Both the position numbers and the translations under genes were made by a program. A DNA stretch of 64,000 bases from JBGSKY01 sp041740995 (lineage in GTDB: Bacteria; Planctomycetota; Planctomycetia; Pirellulales; Pirellulaceae), in the NCBI GenBank assembly GCA_041740995.1, contig JBGSKY010000274.1:62001-126000 (forward strand), written 5' to 3'. Shown one piece after another: positions 8,252 through 16,222 of the stretch. Numbering within the stretch: the stretch's first letter is position 1; the number at the start of each line of letters is the position of its first letter. The notes under the pieces are model-generated. The model did no database searches. It was not told the origin of the DNA and worked only from the letters and a program-made list of their open reading frames with translations.

Positions 8252-9181
8252 TCATTGATCCGCTCGAAGCGAATCAAAAAATAAATCTGGCTTATCAATT
8301 TTTCGACATTGTTCAGGGCTTAATTTAGTGGTCTTGCCCGTTGCCGCTTTTGCATCGCTGCCGCAGACGTATACCACGATTAAAAGGCCAGCACTGACCG
8401 GAAAAACTTCAGCTTCATGAGGCGGCAATGCGCCGACAGAACTCATGGAGTAATGAACGCCGTATCGACCTGCCCGTTGAATTTGGTGGACATTGCTTGC
8501 ACCTTGCGCTTTGATGCCTGCGACGTAATGATCGATCGTAACGCCGCCCAAATCGCTCGATCGATACAAGCCAATTTCGAAAAGCGAGCCGGAATTCCAT
8601 GAAACTGCGGCTTGTGATTCGGATTGCTTCATCGAGCTTCCACGCCTCAAGACACCAGGTGCATCAACGGCAAATCCACTACTGCGAAGCGTAGCGGTTG
8701 CCATGTAGGGGTTGTAGGCGATGGCGAGAATAACGATTCCGCCACAAAACAAAAAAGCAATTCCTGCGACCAATGCGAGCAAGGTTTGTAAGACTTGTAA
8801 ACCTTGACCCTTTGAGCGTCGCCGCGGTCGACGAACCTCGCGTGGCAACTGGCGTTCGGTCGCGTAGCTATCTTCGGTGATGAAGCCGGTGTCGATCTCA
8901 CGAAAGGCTGGCAAGTTCGATTGTTGCGCGGCTACCGTTTCGCGTGAGACGTCTTGCCAATAACGTTCTGTATCCGGAGTCGCTTGGACCGCGCCTGGCG
9001 GAGGTGGCGGGGGTAGCGTTCGCCACGTTTGAATCTGATCGCTTCGAAGGGCGGCGTCTTTAGAAGGCGGTTGAAGCTGGAGCGTGTACTTGCATTTGCC
9101 GCACTGAATCAGTTGTCCAGCTTTTGCCGACGCTACTCGTAACAGGGATCGGCAACGATAGCAACGAAACTCGATCGACAT
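8252..9181 (-). CDS. zinc-ribbon membrane protein, unknown
   Basis: A 309-residue protein with an N-terminal zinc ribbon (CYRC at residues 7-10 and CGKC at 27-30), a Pro-rich and charged linker, one membrane helix at about residues 135-160, and a C-terminal domain of about 145 residues without a recognised motif. This layout, a cytoplasmic zinc ribbon tethered to a periplasmic domain, is common in planctomycete proteins of unknown role. Its ATG overlaps the ftsY stop (TAATG), which points to translational coupling with ftsY. Confidence 0.7.
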   Translation of the reverse strand: MSIEFRCYRCRSLLRVASAKAGQLIQCGKCKYTLQLQPPSKDAALRSDQIQTWRTLPPPPPPGAVQATPDTERYWQDVSRETVAAQQSNLPAFREIDTGFITEDSYATERQLPREVRRPRRRSKGQGLQVLQTLLALVAGIAFLFCGGIVILAIAYNPYMATATLRSSGFAVDAPGVLRRGSSMKQSESQAAVSWNSGSLFEIGLYRSSDLGGVTIDHYVAGIKAQGASNVHQIQRAGRYGVHYSMSSVGALPPHEAEVFPVSAGLLIVVYVCGSDAKAATGKTTKLSPEQCRKIDKPDLFFDSLRADQ

Positions 9182-10197
9182 TACAGATCCAATAAAGCCT
9201 TGGTGAATTGTTCCGGCTGAAATTCTGCCAGATCGCTTAACGATTCGCCGACGCCGATAAACTTCACCGGCAGCCCAAATTCTTGCTGAATCGGAACGAC
9301 CACACCACCCTTTGCGCTACCGTCCAGTTTGGCAAGTATAATCCCTGTGCAACCGGCTGCACCTGTAAAACCGCGAGCTTGGCTGATCGCATTTTGGCCT
9401 GCCGTCGCATCAAGAACCAACAGTACTTCATGCGGGGCGTCGTCAATTTGTTTGGCAACGACGCGTCGAATCTTCTCAAGCTGTTGCATCAAATTGACTT
9501 GCGTTTGCAAACGCCCGGCGGTATCGATAATGCAAATATCAAAGCCATCGTCGACAGCTTTTTTGGCTGTGCGAAAGGCTACTGCGCCAGGGTCGCTGTT
9601 TTGCTCGGCTGTCAAAATTTCGCATCCAATTCGATTGGCCCAAACAGTCAATTGAGCGACCGCAGCGGCGCGAAAGGTATCGCCGGCGCCCAATATGACC
9701 CGTTTGCCTTGCTGGGTAAATCGATAGGCGAGTTTGGCAATCGATGTTGTTTTTCCGGCGCCGTTGACTCCGACGACGAGAATCACTGTCGGACCGCTAG
9801 CTGCAAGTTTGATATCTGACTGACCGTCTTGCATCGTTTCGCGAATTTCTTCGCTCACGACTCGCAAGATGTCCGGCATGTGAACCTTTCTTGCACGGTA
9901 ATCGTGACCAATTCGATCGCGAATCTTGCTTGCTGTTGTCGTGCCCATGTCGGTTTTGACTAACAGTGAGTACAGGTCGCGAAGAAACACTTCGTCAACG
10001 ATGCGACCCTCGGTCTTGAGCAAGTCACGGATATCAGTATGCAGCCAATCGTTAGTCTTACTCAACGCCGATTTGACCTTCGTAAACCAACTTTTATCGT
10101 CGGTCACGATTGCACTTTTTGGCGTGTCCGACGCGCGTTGATTCAGGTCAGAGGCAGCCAGTCCATCCGGCTCTTTTTTTTTATTCCAAAACGCCAT
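9181..10197 (-). CDS. ftsY: signal recognition particle receptor FtsY
   Basis: A 338-residue SRP-type GTPase that receives ribosome-nascent chain-SRP complexes at the inner membrane. A short charged leader and helical N domain (about 35-120) precede the G domain. Visible motifs are the P-loop GVNGAGKTT (143-151), DTFRAAAVAQL, DTAGRLQTQ and the specificity element AKLDGSAKGG. The leader is much shorter than the E. coli acidic A domain, as in many non-enteric bacteria. Codons 6-8 form a run of nine A residues (10174-10182 on the opposite strand). It is the first gene of the run coupled to the zinc-ribbon protein. Confidence 0.97.
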   Translation of the reverse strand: MAFWNKKKEPDGLAASDLNQRASDTPKSAIVTDDKSWFTKVKSALSKTNDWLHTDIRDLLKTEGRIVDEVFLRDLYSLLVKTDMGTTTASKIRDRIGHDYRARKVHMPDILRVVSEEIRETMQDGQSDIKLAASGPTVILVVGVNGAGKTTSIAKLAYRFTQQGKRVILGAGDTFRAAAVAQLTVWANRIGCEILTAEQNSDPGAVAFRTAKKAVDDGFDICIIDTAGRLQTQVNLMQQLEKIRRVVAKQIDDAPHEVLLVLDATAGQNAISQARGFTGAAGCTGIILAKLDGSAKGGVVVPIQQEFGLPVKFIGVGESLSDLAEFQPEQFTKALLDL

Positions 10198-10397
10198 GAA
10201 ATTCGATTATCACTATTTCTTACGTAAGTTGCTTGCAATCGTCGAGCGGTTGCAGTTCTTTGTCTGGTTAGGCCAGGAACAGTGCTGGCGCGTCGATCAA
10301 TGCCAGGACCAGTTCTGCACTACCTTAAACTAATGACTTAACCCGATAGTTAAATGTGGAGGAATCGCTAGTACTTCAACTACATTCAATTTAAGGG

Positions 10398-10462
10398 TAG
10401 CCGATCTCGCCAGAGATCGGATGGAACAACGAAAAGGCTCCGAAGTCTAGGGACTTCGGCTA
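10398..10462. repeat. inverted pair of REP-like palindromes
   Basis: There are two hairpins of identical design. The first is TAG-CCGATCTC-GCCA-GAGATCGG-ATGG at 10398-10424. The second, read on the minus strand, is TAG-CCGAAGTC-CCTA-GACTTCGG-AGCC at 10462-10436. Both have 8-bp stems and 4-nt loops, and both start with TAGCCGA. They face each other, like REP units in a BIME. The TAG of the second unit is the stop codon of the 427-aa membrane gene. The rest of the 262-bp gap shows nothing else. Confidence 0.65.
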
Positions 10463-11743
10463 CGAGCTACTGTTGTCGGTCGAGTCATTAACGGTTACTT
10501 CAGGCTTTGACTGAGTTGCTTGGGTAGAAGCGGGTGCGTTCATTTCACTGGTTGTCGCCAGCGGTGATGCGCCTTGTTTCGCAATTTCGAGCACCCCGGA
10601 GTCGCCGTAGTTGGTCGGCGGAAGTGCGAGCGGTGAACCGACTTCTTGCAAATCTAAATTGTCATATTCTGTTTGGTCAACTTCACGGCGGACGACCAAA
10701 TAAGTCGCCGCGACCGCAGCCCAAAACATTGAGACAGGAATGGCGAGAATGATAGTCTGAACGATGCTCTCGGAAAGATTCCAGATTTGCCGCCCCGCTT
10801 GGGTGCTGAGCGGATTATCCCCGGCAGTGCTGAGATAAAACTTTGTCAGTAGTCCGAAACTCGATTGATACGCCAAACCGACCACGCGAAAAACAGCTTG
10901 AGTTGTCACGCCGCCAACAAGCAACGCGAGGATGATAGTCATCGGACGCTGAAATAGATAAGCCGCTGCGCGTGAAAGACCTTCGAAGGCGTCGCTATCT
11001 TTTTCACTAACGATAGCCGCGACCAGCAATGGATATCCAAATACGACAAGTAATAAGAGCCAGGCGACAGGTATAACCAAGATGACGCAAAAAAGCATCC
11101 CGATGGCTGAAGTCACTTCGCCAAAAGATCCCAAATGCGAGAGTAAACCCAAAAACAGAGGCACTAAGCACAGACCAAACGTCGCAATCGCTGGCAAGCT
11201 GACCGCTTCAACCATGCTCCGCAACCGCCCCGCGACCAGCTTAATTGCGCTGGTCCAGCCAATCGTCGTTCGCACTCCCAGTTCAATCACGCTTCGACGC
11301 GTGATAATTCCGCCGAAAAATCCCCAGACGATGGCCAGCCAAATCAAGACAATCAACCAGTAAGCGATTGAGACAACAGATACCGCCTCGGAGGTCGTGA
11401 TCGAGTTAGGACTGCCCAACCAACCAGTCGAGAATGGAAAAAGATCCGACCACCAAGCACGGCTGACAAATGTAAATTCCGGAACAGTTCCCTGAGCCGG
11501 CCCAGTAAATCGAACCGATCGCTGGCCAAGCAGCAAACCAATTGCCCAGAGTCCTGCGTGGGTCGACCAAATTCCTAAGGCAGCGAAAAAAACATGAGAA
11601 GTCCGCCAGCCCAGCCGGACGAATCCGGAAAGAAAAAACCACCAAGGCGTCGAACGATGCCAGTCGACGCTGGTACGCGTGGCACCGACCGCTTGGAGGA
11701 TATCTTGACCGCTCGCAACCGCGTCGGCTTGCTTAGAATTCAT
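10460..11743 (-). CDS. polytopic membrane protein, unknown
   Basis: A 427-residue protein with about six or seven membrane spans between residues 45 and 350 and a polar Ser/Thr-rich C-terminal tail of about 70 residues. The phrase SDAFEGLSRAAAYLFQRPM lies in a cytoplasmic-looking loop. I have seen that kind of loop in uncharacterised planctomycete membrane proteins but cannot name a function. The stop codon is supplied by a REP-like palindrome, so the natural end of the protein may have been changed by insertion of that element. Confidence 0.7.
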   Translation of the reverse strand: MNSKQADAVASGQDILQAVGATRTSVDWHRSTPWWFFLSGFVRLGWRTSHVFFAALGIWSTHAGLWAIGLLLGQRSVRFTGPAQGTVPEFTFVSRAWWSDLFPFSTGWLGSPNSITTSEAVSVVSIAYWLIVLIWLAIVWGFFGGIITRRSVIELGVRTTIGWTSAIKLVAGRLRSMVEAVSLPAIATFGLCLVPLFLGLLSHLGSFGEVTSAIGMLFCVILVIPVAWLLLLVVFGYPLLVAAIVSEKDSDAFEGLSRAAAYLFQRPMTIILALLVGGVTTQAVFRVVGLAYQSSFGLLTKFYLSTAGDNPLSTQAGRQIWNLSESIVQTIILAIPVSMFWAAVAATYLVVRREVDQTEYDNLDLQEVGSPLALPPTNYGDSGVLEIAKQGASPLATTSEMNAPASTQATQSKPEVTVNDSTDNSSS

Positions 11744-11886
11744 ATCTGATGATGTCGTGGGTGAAAACGGCGTCAGCCAGCCGCGAAAAAGGATCGATGC
11801 CAGCGGATTACGCAGCGTTGAACTGCGAAGCCTATCTTACTTGGCAAATTGCGCCAAGAATCACCGCGAAAAGTACGTCCCGGCCA

Positions 11887-12138
11887 TTAATCAAAATTCC
11901 ACTCGCGGATGACCGGCGGTGGCTCCTGTTCGTCGTCTTCATCTTCGTCGTTTCGAAGGTAAGGCAAACCAATGCCTTCATCAAACCAGCGATTGAGGTC
12001 AGCCATTTTGCAACGAATCGAACAAAACGGCATCGCTGGCGACGAAACCACCGGCTTGAACGGAGTGTCGCAGGTTGGACAGCGAGCGGTTTTGCGAAGC
12101 GCCGATGCGGGTATGGCGGAATCGTTACTTTCACTCAT
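11887..12138 (-). CDS. yacG: YacG-type zinc-binding DNA gyrase inhibitor
   Basis: From the ATG at 12138 the protein has 83 residues. It has the four-cysteine zinc finger of YacG, CPTC followed by FCSIRCK, and then the conserved ADLNRWFDEGIGLP. E. coli YacG binds GyrB and blocks DNA binding by gyrase. The C-terminus is acidic and ends in VIREWNFD, which suits a mimic or contact tail. A start nine codons further upstream is possible but adds residues not typical of the family. The 143 bp downstream, before the 427-aa gene start, hold nothing clear. Confidence 0.88.
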   Translation of the reverse strand: MSESNDSAIPASALRKTARCPTCDTPFKPVVSSPAMPFCSIRCKMADLNRWFDEGIGLPYLRNDEDEDDEQEPPPVIREWNFD

Positions 12139-12207
12139 TAATAATCTTACCCTTTGATGGTTCACTAAATTTAAGCCAATGCAGAAGGTGGCTAACCTTC
12201 TCGGTTC

Positions 12208-12924
12208 CTACAAATCGTCGGCCACGTCGGTTTCCGAAAGCCTATTAGATGCGGTAGCAATTTGCTCGCTAGATTCTATCGCAATCTGACTGGGCCAGTA
12301 AAAAATTTGCCAGATCAAAGCAACTGCGGCAGCGACGGTGACGCCGGCAAATACATCGCTGGGGTAATGCGATTGTGTCGCGATTCGCTGCAAACAAGCG
12401 AGTAAAGCCAAGGTGACAAATAGATATCGACCGCGAGGATAAACGCTCGAAAGGGCAAACGCCATTGCTGCTGCCGTCGCCGAATGGCCCGACGGAAATG
12501 ATCGGACACGTGAGTCCCAAAATCGACTTCCAAACTCAGGAAACCAAGTCTGAGTTAACTCCGGAAACTGTTCCAATGTGTAAGGCCGAGCTCGACTGAA
12601 CAGAGATTTCCCCAAATTCGAAGCGATCATGATGACGACGACCATCGCGGCCGCGATGATCAACTGACGACGGCGTTTGACATCGACCGTCAGAAGAACC
12701 GCGAAGATGGCTATAACGCCGCTGCCATGCGCAAACGCTTCGGAGAGCTGCAAACTCTTCTCCAAATCACCCGGCAGTGATCGCTGGCAGAGCCACGCAA
12801 CAATTTCCTGGTCACGACTGGCAATTGCGAGTGCAGCCAGTGGCGCTACTAGCAGCACGATTGCAGTTAAGCTTTGCCACCATCGTTTTCGCAAAACCTT
12901 TGACGGCTCGGTTCGCTGCAACAT
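12208..12924 (-). CDS. PAP2-family membrane phosphatase
   Basis: A 238-residue integral membrane phosphatase with the three PAP2 signature motifs: KSLFSRARP (K-x6-RP), PSGHS, and a third segment RIATQSHYPSDV (R-x5-H-x3-D). About six membrane spans surround them. Family members dephosphorylate undecaprenyl pyrophosphate, phosphatidic acid or phosphatidylglycerophosphate in the membrane. The substrate here cannot be told from sequence. It lies 42 bp upstream of the yacG reading frame on the same strand. Confidence 0.88.
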   Translation of the reverse strand: MLQRTEPSKVLRKRWWQSLTAIVLLVAPLAALAIASRDQEIVAWLCQRSLPGDLEKSLQLSEAFAHGSGVIAIFAVLLTVDVKRRRQLIIAAAMVVVIMIASNLGKSLFSRARPYTLEQFPELTQTWFPEFGSRFWDSRVRSFPSGHSATAAAMAFALSSVYPRGRYLFVTLALLACLQRIATQSHYPSDVFAGVTVAAAVALIWQIFYWPSQIAIESSEQIATASNRLSETDVADDL

Positions 12925-13079
12925 CAGAATATTAACTGGACGAAAGTATCAGGATCGGAAGCCGAAGACGGCGAGAATCAACTGCATTTAACCACGCCGA
13001 CGACGACTCGTTCAAGTCGTATTTCGAGTTGTTAAAGCTTCCAAATTAAATGATGCCTCGGAAACAAAATAGCGAGCTA

Positions 13080-13598
13080 TCAACGCCGGCTAGATTTCTT
13101 CGCAAAGCGATTGGTGCTCTGAGGTTGCGGCGTCATCCACAGCAAAATCCCAACGCAGCACATTGGTGCGATGATCAACCACAGCGAAATCGTCAATGCT
13201 TCGTCGTTCTCCTCAGTCAGCTTCTGGACCGCTGAGTCGGCAATCGGTTCGAATTGCATCCATTTATCTGAGCTAGCCGGTTCCATTGGATAACTCGACC
13301 CATCGAGCGACAATTCATTTCCAGTCGACCTGGAATTAGCGACTTGCGTGCTTTGATTGGCGATACTTGTTGTGTTATCAAATTGATCGATCTGTTTAGC
13401 GTCTGTCCCCGAGGACGTCAAAAATCCAGCCGCTTCCCAACGTTCGTTAACACGCGTGGCAACTTTCTTGGAGAATGGTGCCTTCAGATTGACTGTCTGA
13501 ACTCCGACAGCGGAGAGCAACAAACCCATCATGATTGAGGCACAGATCAGCAGCAAACCGAGCAGTTTCAGTCTTGGGGCAATGGTCGAGGTTCGCAT
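13080..13598 (-). CDS. two-helix membrane protein, unknown
   Basis: A 172-residue protein with one membrane helix near the N-terminus (about 12-32) and one near the C-terminus (about 138-155). The loop between them, about 105 residues, is Ser/Thr/Asn-rich and likely periplasmic. No family recognised. The codon pattern and start look ordinary for the region. It lies alone on the minus strand, with a divergent promoter region to its right. Confidence 0.6.
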   Translation of the reverse strand: MRTSTIAPRLKLLGLLLICASIMMGLLLSAVGVQTVNLKAPFSKKVATRVNERWEAAGFLTSSGTDAKQIDQFDNTTSIANQSTQVANSRSTGNELSLDGSSYPMEPASSDKWMQFEPIADSAVQKLTEENDEALTISLWLIIAPMCCVGILLWMTPQPQSTNRFAKKSSRR

Positions 13599-13754
13599 TT
13601 CTGTCGTTCGTTTCTACGTTAGCTCTTGCGGTAGCAGCCCATAACACATTTTTGTGATGCGTCGCTCAGGCTCATTTGGTTTTTCGCGTTAAAACAAGTA
13701 CTAAGCAGGAAAAACCGTTCACCGCCAGATCAGTTTCAATCAGGTTGTCGAAAC

Positions 13755-13763
13755 TGGTATAAT
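13755..13763 (+). promoter_or_regulatory. extended -10 promoter for the 13.8 kb gene run
   Basis: TGGTATAAT at 13755-13763 is a perfect extended -10 (TG-N-TATAAT), 37 bp ahead of the ATG at 13801. No good -35 is needed or seen. Confidence 0.6.
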
Positions 13764-13800
13764 TGAGTGCTTTCTGGCTCTGAATTTATATTTGTGAACT

Positions 13801-14325
13801 ATGGACGACGAAACCTACGCATTTTCGCGACCGATTCGCTCGGTAACCTCGATCACCCCAGTTGATTCTTATCTCTCTGGTTCTTGGGAAGCACTTGGTG
13901 CCGGCGCGCCGATTTTAGTTGCCTTGGCCCAACTCTGTTCGCAAGCGATTATCGACCAGCCCGATATTCCGTCGCTGGATCAACTTTCGCCCGAAGCTCA
14001 AACGATACTCTATGCTGCAGTCGATCGCGGCATCATTGAAATCAAAGGATTGCACACCGCCTTCGAAGCTCCATCGCGTTTGGTAGCGGTTTATATCGAG
14101 CGCGAAGACGGCCAAACGATCGCGTTTCGAGATGCAAGTAATCCGGAGATCACAGTCCAGTTTTTGGAAGGCTTTCGAGAGTTGTGTGTAAGTGGTTTAG
14201 TCATTCATCATCTGCATCGAGACTTTTCGCTTTCAACCAAAGGCTATCAACTTGCCCGAACAATTCAACGCGAGCAAGTAGCCGCGTGGCTGGAAAAAGG
14301 GACCGAGTTCGGTCTGCACGATTAA
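13801..14325 (+). CDS. hypothetical protein, 174 aa
   Basis: A soluble, acidic 174-residue protein without signal peptide or membrane segment. I recognise no domain. The middle (about 55-125) looks like alternating strands and helices, and the end is helical. It is the first gene after the extended -10 at 13755 and ends right before the DUF1571 gene, so it probably heads a transcript running towards the metacaspase gene. Confidence 0.65.
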   Translation: MDDETYAFSRPIRSVTSITPVDSYLSGSWEALGAGAPILVALAQLCSQAIIDQPDIPSLDQLSPEAQTILYAAVDRGIIEIKGLHTAFEAPSRLVAVYIEREDGQTIAFRDASNPEITVQFLEGFRELCVSGLVIHHLHRDFSLSTKGYQLARTIQREQVAAWLEKGTEFGLHD

Positions 14326-15225
14326 GTGACCGAAATGCTAAAGAAACGACTATTGATCGGTGCCATCGTCTGTCTAATTCTTGTTCTTGCGGCGACAGTT
14401 TTCTGGCGGAAACGCTCGACTGATTCAAGTCTCATCAGCGACGTTGGAAAACGGACTTCAGCGGAATCGATCGCCGATGTTTCCGCTCTCGATTCGGAAT
14501 CAAACCTGAGCCTTGATCCTATCTTGGCGATGGCCAAACTGTCGCTTGAACATATCCACGACAACGTCCTGGACTACACCGCAACGTTAGAGAAGCAAGA
14601 ACGCGTCAACGGCGTGCTCGGCGAAGCTCAGCAGATCGAGTTAAAGATTCTAACGCAGTCGCCCCGCCCTGGAACCAGCAGCGAGCATCCGCTGCACGCG
14701 TACTTTCGCTTCGTTTCGCCGACACGTGTGAAGGGTCGCGAAGTAATTTGGGTCGAGGGGAAAAATGACAACAAGTTAGTCGCTCATGAAGCCGGCTGGA
14801 TGGGAATGATCCGCGTCAGCTTGAATCCGACTGATGCGTTGGCAATGATGGGCAATAAGTATCCTGCCAATCGAGTCGGCATTGAGAACTTGCTTCAGAA
14901 GTTGATTGAAAAAGGCTTGCGTGATCGCACCAGTCCAGAAGTTCAAGTGACCTTAGAGGAAAACATACCTTGGGAAGGCCTTCAGTGCACTCGAGTTGTC
15001 GTCGTGCATCCGAAGGCCCAACCCAATTTAGATTTTCATCGCGCCGAAATCTTATTCGATCCAACTCGCAAAATTCCACTAGCTTATACTGCGTACCTTT
15101 GGCCAACATCGGACAACCAATCGCTACCGCTTGAAGAGTCCTACATATATCATGACCTGAAACTTAATGTTGGTTTAACGGAAGCAGATTTTGATCCTGA
15201 TAACGCCGACTACAACTTTCCGTAA
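14326..15225 (+). CDS. DUF1571 exported or membrane-anchored protein
   Basis: Up to 299 residues. It either starts at the GTG that abuts the previous stop or at the ATG three codons later (14335). An N-terminal membrane anchor (KRLLIGAIVCLILVLAATVF) leads into a periplasmic domain with DYTATLEKQERVNGVLGE and YFRFVSPTRVKGREVIWVEG. This is the pattern of DUF1571, a domain almost confined to planctomycetes and thought to bind a hydrophobic ligand by likeness to LolA/LolB-type folds (inference). The family's function is not known. Confidence 0.78.
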   Translation: MTEMLKKRLLIGAIVCLILVLAATVFWRKRSTDSSLISDVGKRTSAESIADVSALDSESNLSLDPILAMAKLSLEHIHDNVLDYTATLEKQERVNGVLGEAQQIELKILTQSPRPGTSSEHPLHAYFRFVSPTRVKGREVIWVEGKNDNKLVAHEAGWMGMIRVSLNPTDALAMMGNKYPANRVGIENLLQKLIEKGLRDRTSPEVQVTLEENIPWEGLQCTRVVVVHPKAQPNLDFHRAEILFDPTRKIPLAYTAYLWPTSDNQSLPLEESYIYHDLKLNVGLTEADFDPDNADYNFP

Positions 15226-15244
15226 ATTTATGTGCTACTAAAAA

Positions 15245-15304
15245 CCTATCCGAAAAGGGGCTGACCCTTTGGAACGGAGAGGGGCAGACCCCTTTTCGGG
15301 TAGG
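15245..15304. terminator. long imperfect hairpin between DUF1571 gene and 276-aa gene
   Basis: CCTATCCGAAAAGGGG (15245-15260) pairs over 16 bp with CCCCTTTTCGGGTAGG (15289-15304), with one G-U pair. The loop of 28 nt contains further partial pairing (CTGACCC with GGGGCAG). No U-run follows, so it may be an attenuator or an interspersed palindrome rather than a true terminator. Confidence 0.55.
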
Positions 15305-15335
15305 CGCCAATAACTTTAAACAAGGTCGAGCATCA

Positions 15336-16166
15336 ATGGATGTTGATGAGCTAAAGTTAGTTTACGATCAAATCAAAGCTCAAGCGGACGTACTGGCCGG
15401 CAACTTGATGGACATCCCAAGTCGAGTTTCGATTCTGACACACATGTATTTGGACTCCGGTCGGAACCATGCGTTTTCACAAATTGCCGCCCACGGAGCA
15501 CTTTGGGGCTTGGCATATTTTGAATCGGGCGGCAGCCTCGGTCGCTTGATCGCCAAGCGATATTTCTATAACCGAAAAGAAAAAGCGTATCGGATGGGGA
15601 TTCTTCGCGAGTTCGCCGAAGCATTTCGTTGTGTCAATCGGCAAGTCTGTATCGACACCTACGCAAATTATGAGTTCACGAAACGGTATGGCAAAGAATC
15701 TGGGGCCGATCAAGTGGTGCCAGCTAACTTGCTCGAAGCATTGAACCGAGTCCATCACGCGCGAGAATCGGGGACGCAGTTTGCTTCAGATGAAAAAAAA
15801 CAAATCTTCGAGCAATCATTTCGATGCGAGCAGGAGATTACTGTCGCTCCCGGGGTTGCCGATGCGGTTGCAAGTTTCAATTGTCCAATCATGCGATGGT
15901 TGTGTTTGCATCCTATCGTTCGTTTCAGCTATTTCCCAAACCTAAAGTATTTTTTCTTCCGCGATTTTTCGAGCACGGACGAACGAATCGAAAAGGGCAT
16001 GACGGCATATGATCTGGCCGAGCGAGCTGGATGGGACCGTGTTTACGAAAGTATGGAATTCTATGGGCAAATGCCAGCTTCGTTTTTTATACAACCAGAC
16101 CAGCACTTCGCCGACTTAAAAGCTAGGACTGTCCGAGCCGCAGAAATCGCGATCGGCATTCGTTAA
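15336..16166 (+). CDS. hypothetical protein, 276 aa
   Basis: A soluble 276-residue protein, rich in Phe, Tyr and Arg, with no signal peptide and no known motif. It is mostly helical by eye. A run of eight A residues codes for DEKK near residue 155. It starts 31 bp after the long hairpin and ends 56 bp before the F1-beta-like gene, so both are probably made together. I cannot suggest a function beyond partnership with that protein. Confidence 0.65.
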   Translation: MDVDELKLVYDQIKAQADVLAGNLMDIPSRVSILTHMYLDSGRNHAFSQIAAHGALWGLAYFESGGSLGRLIAKRYFYNRKEKAYRMGILREFAEAFRCVNRQVCIDTYANYEFTKRYGKESGADQVVPANLLEALNRVHHARESGTQFASDEKKQIFEQSFRCEQEITVAPGVADAVASFNCPIMRWLCLHPIVRFSYFPNLKYFFFRDFSSTDERIEKGMTAYDLAERAGWDRVYESMEFYGQMPASFFIQPDQHFADLKARTVRAAEIAIGIR

Positions 16167-16222
16167 ACAACCCTCGATCAGTAAGTTACAAACCATCCAA
16201 TTTTCAAAGACTTTTTAAATCT

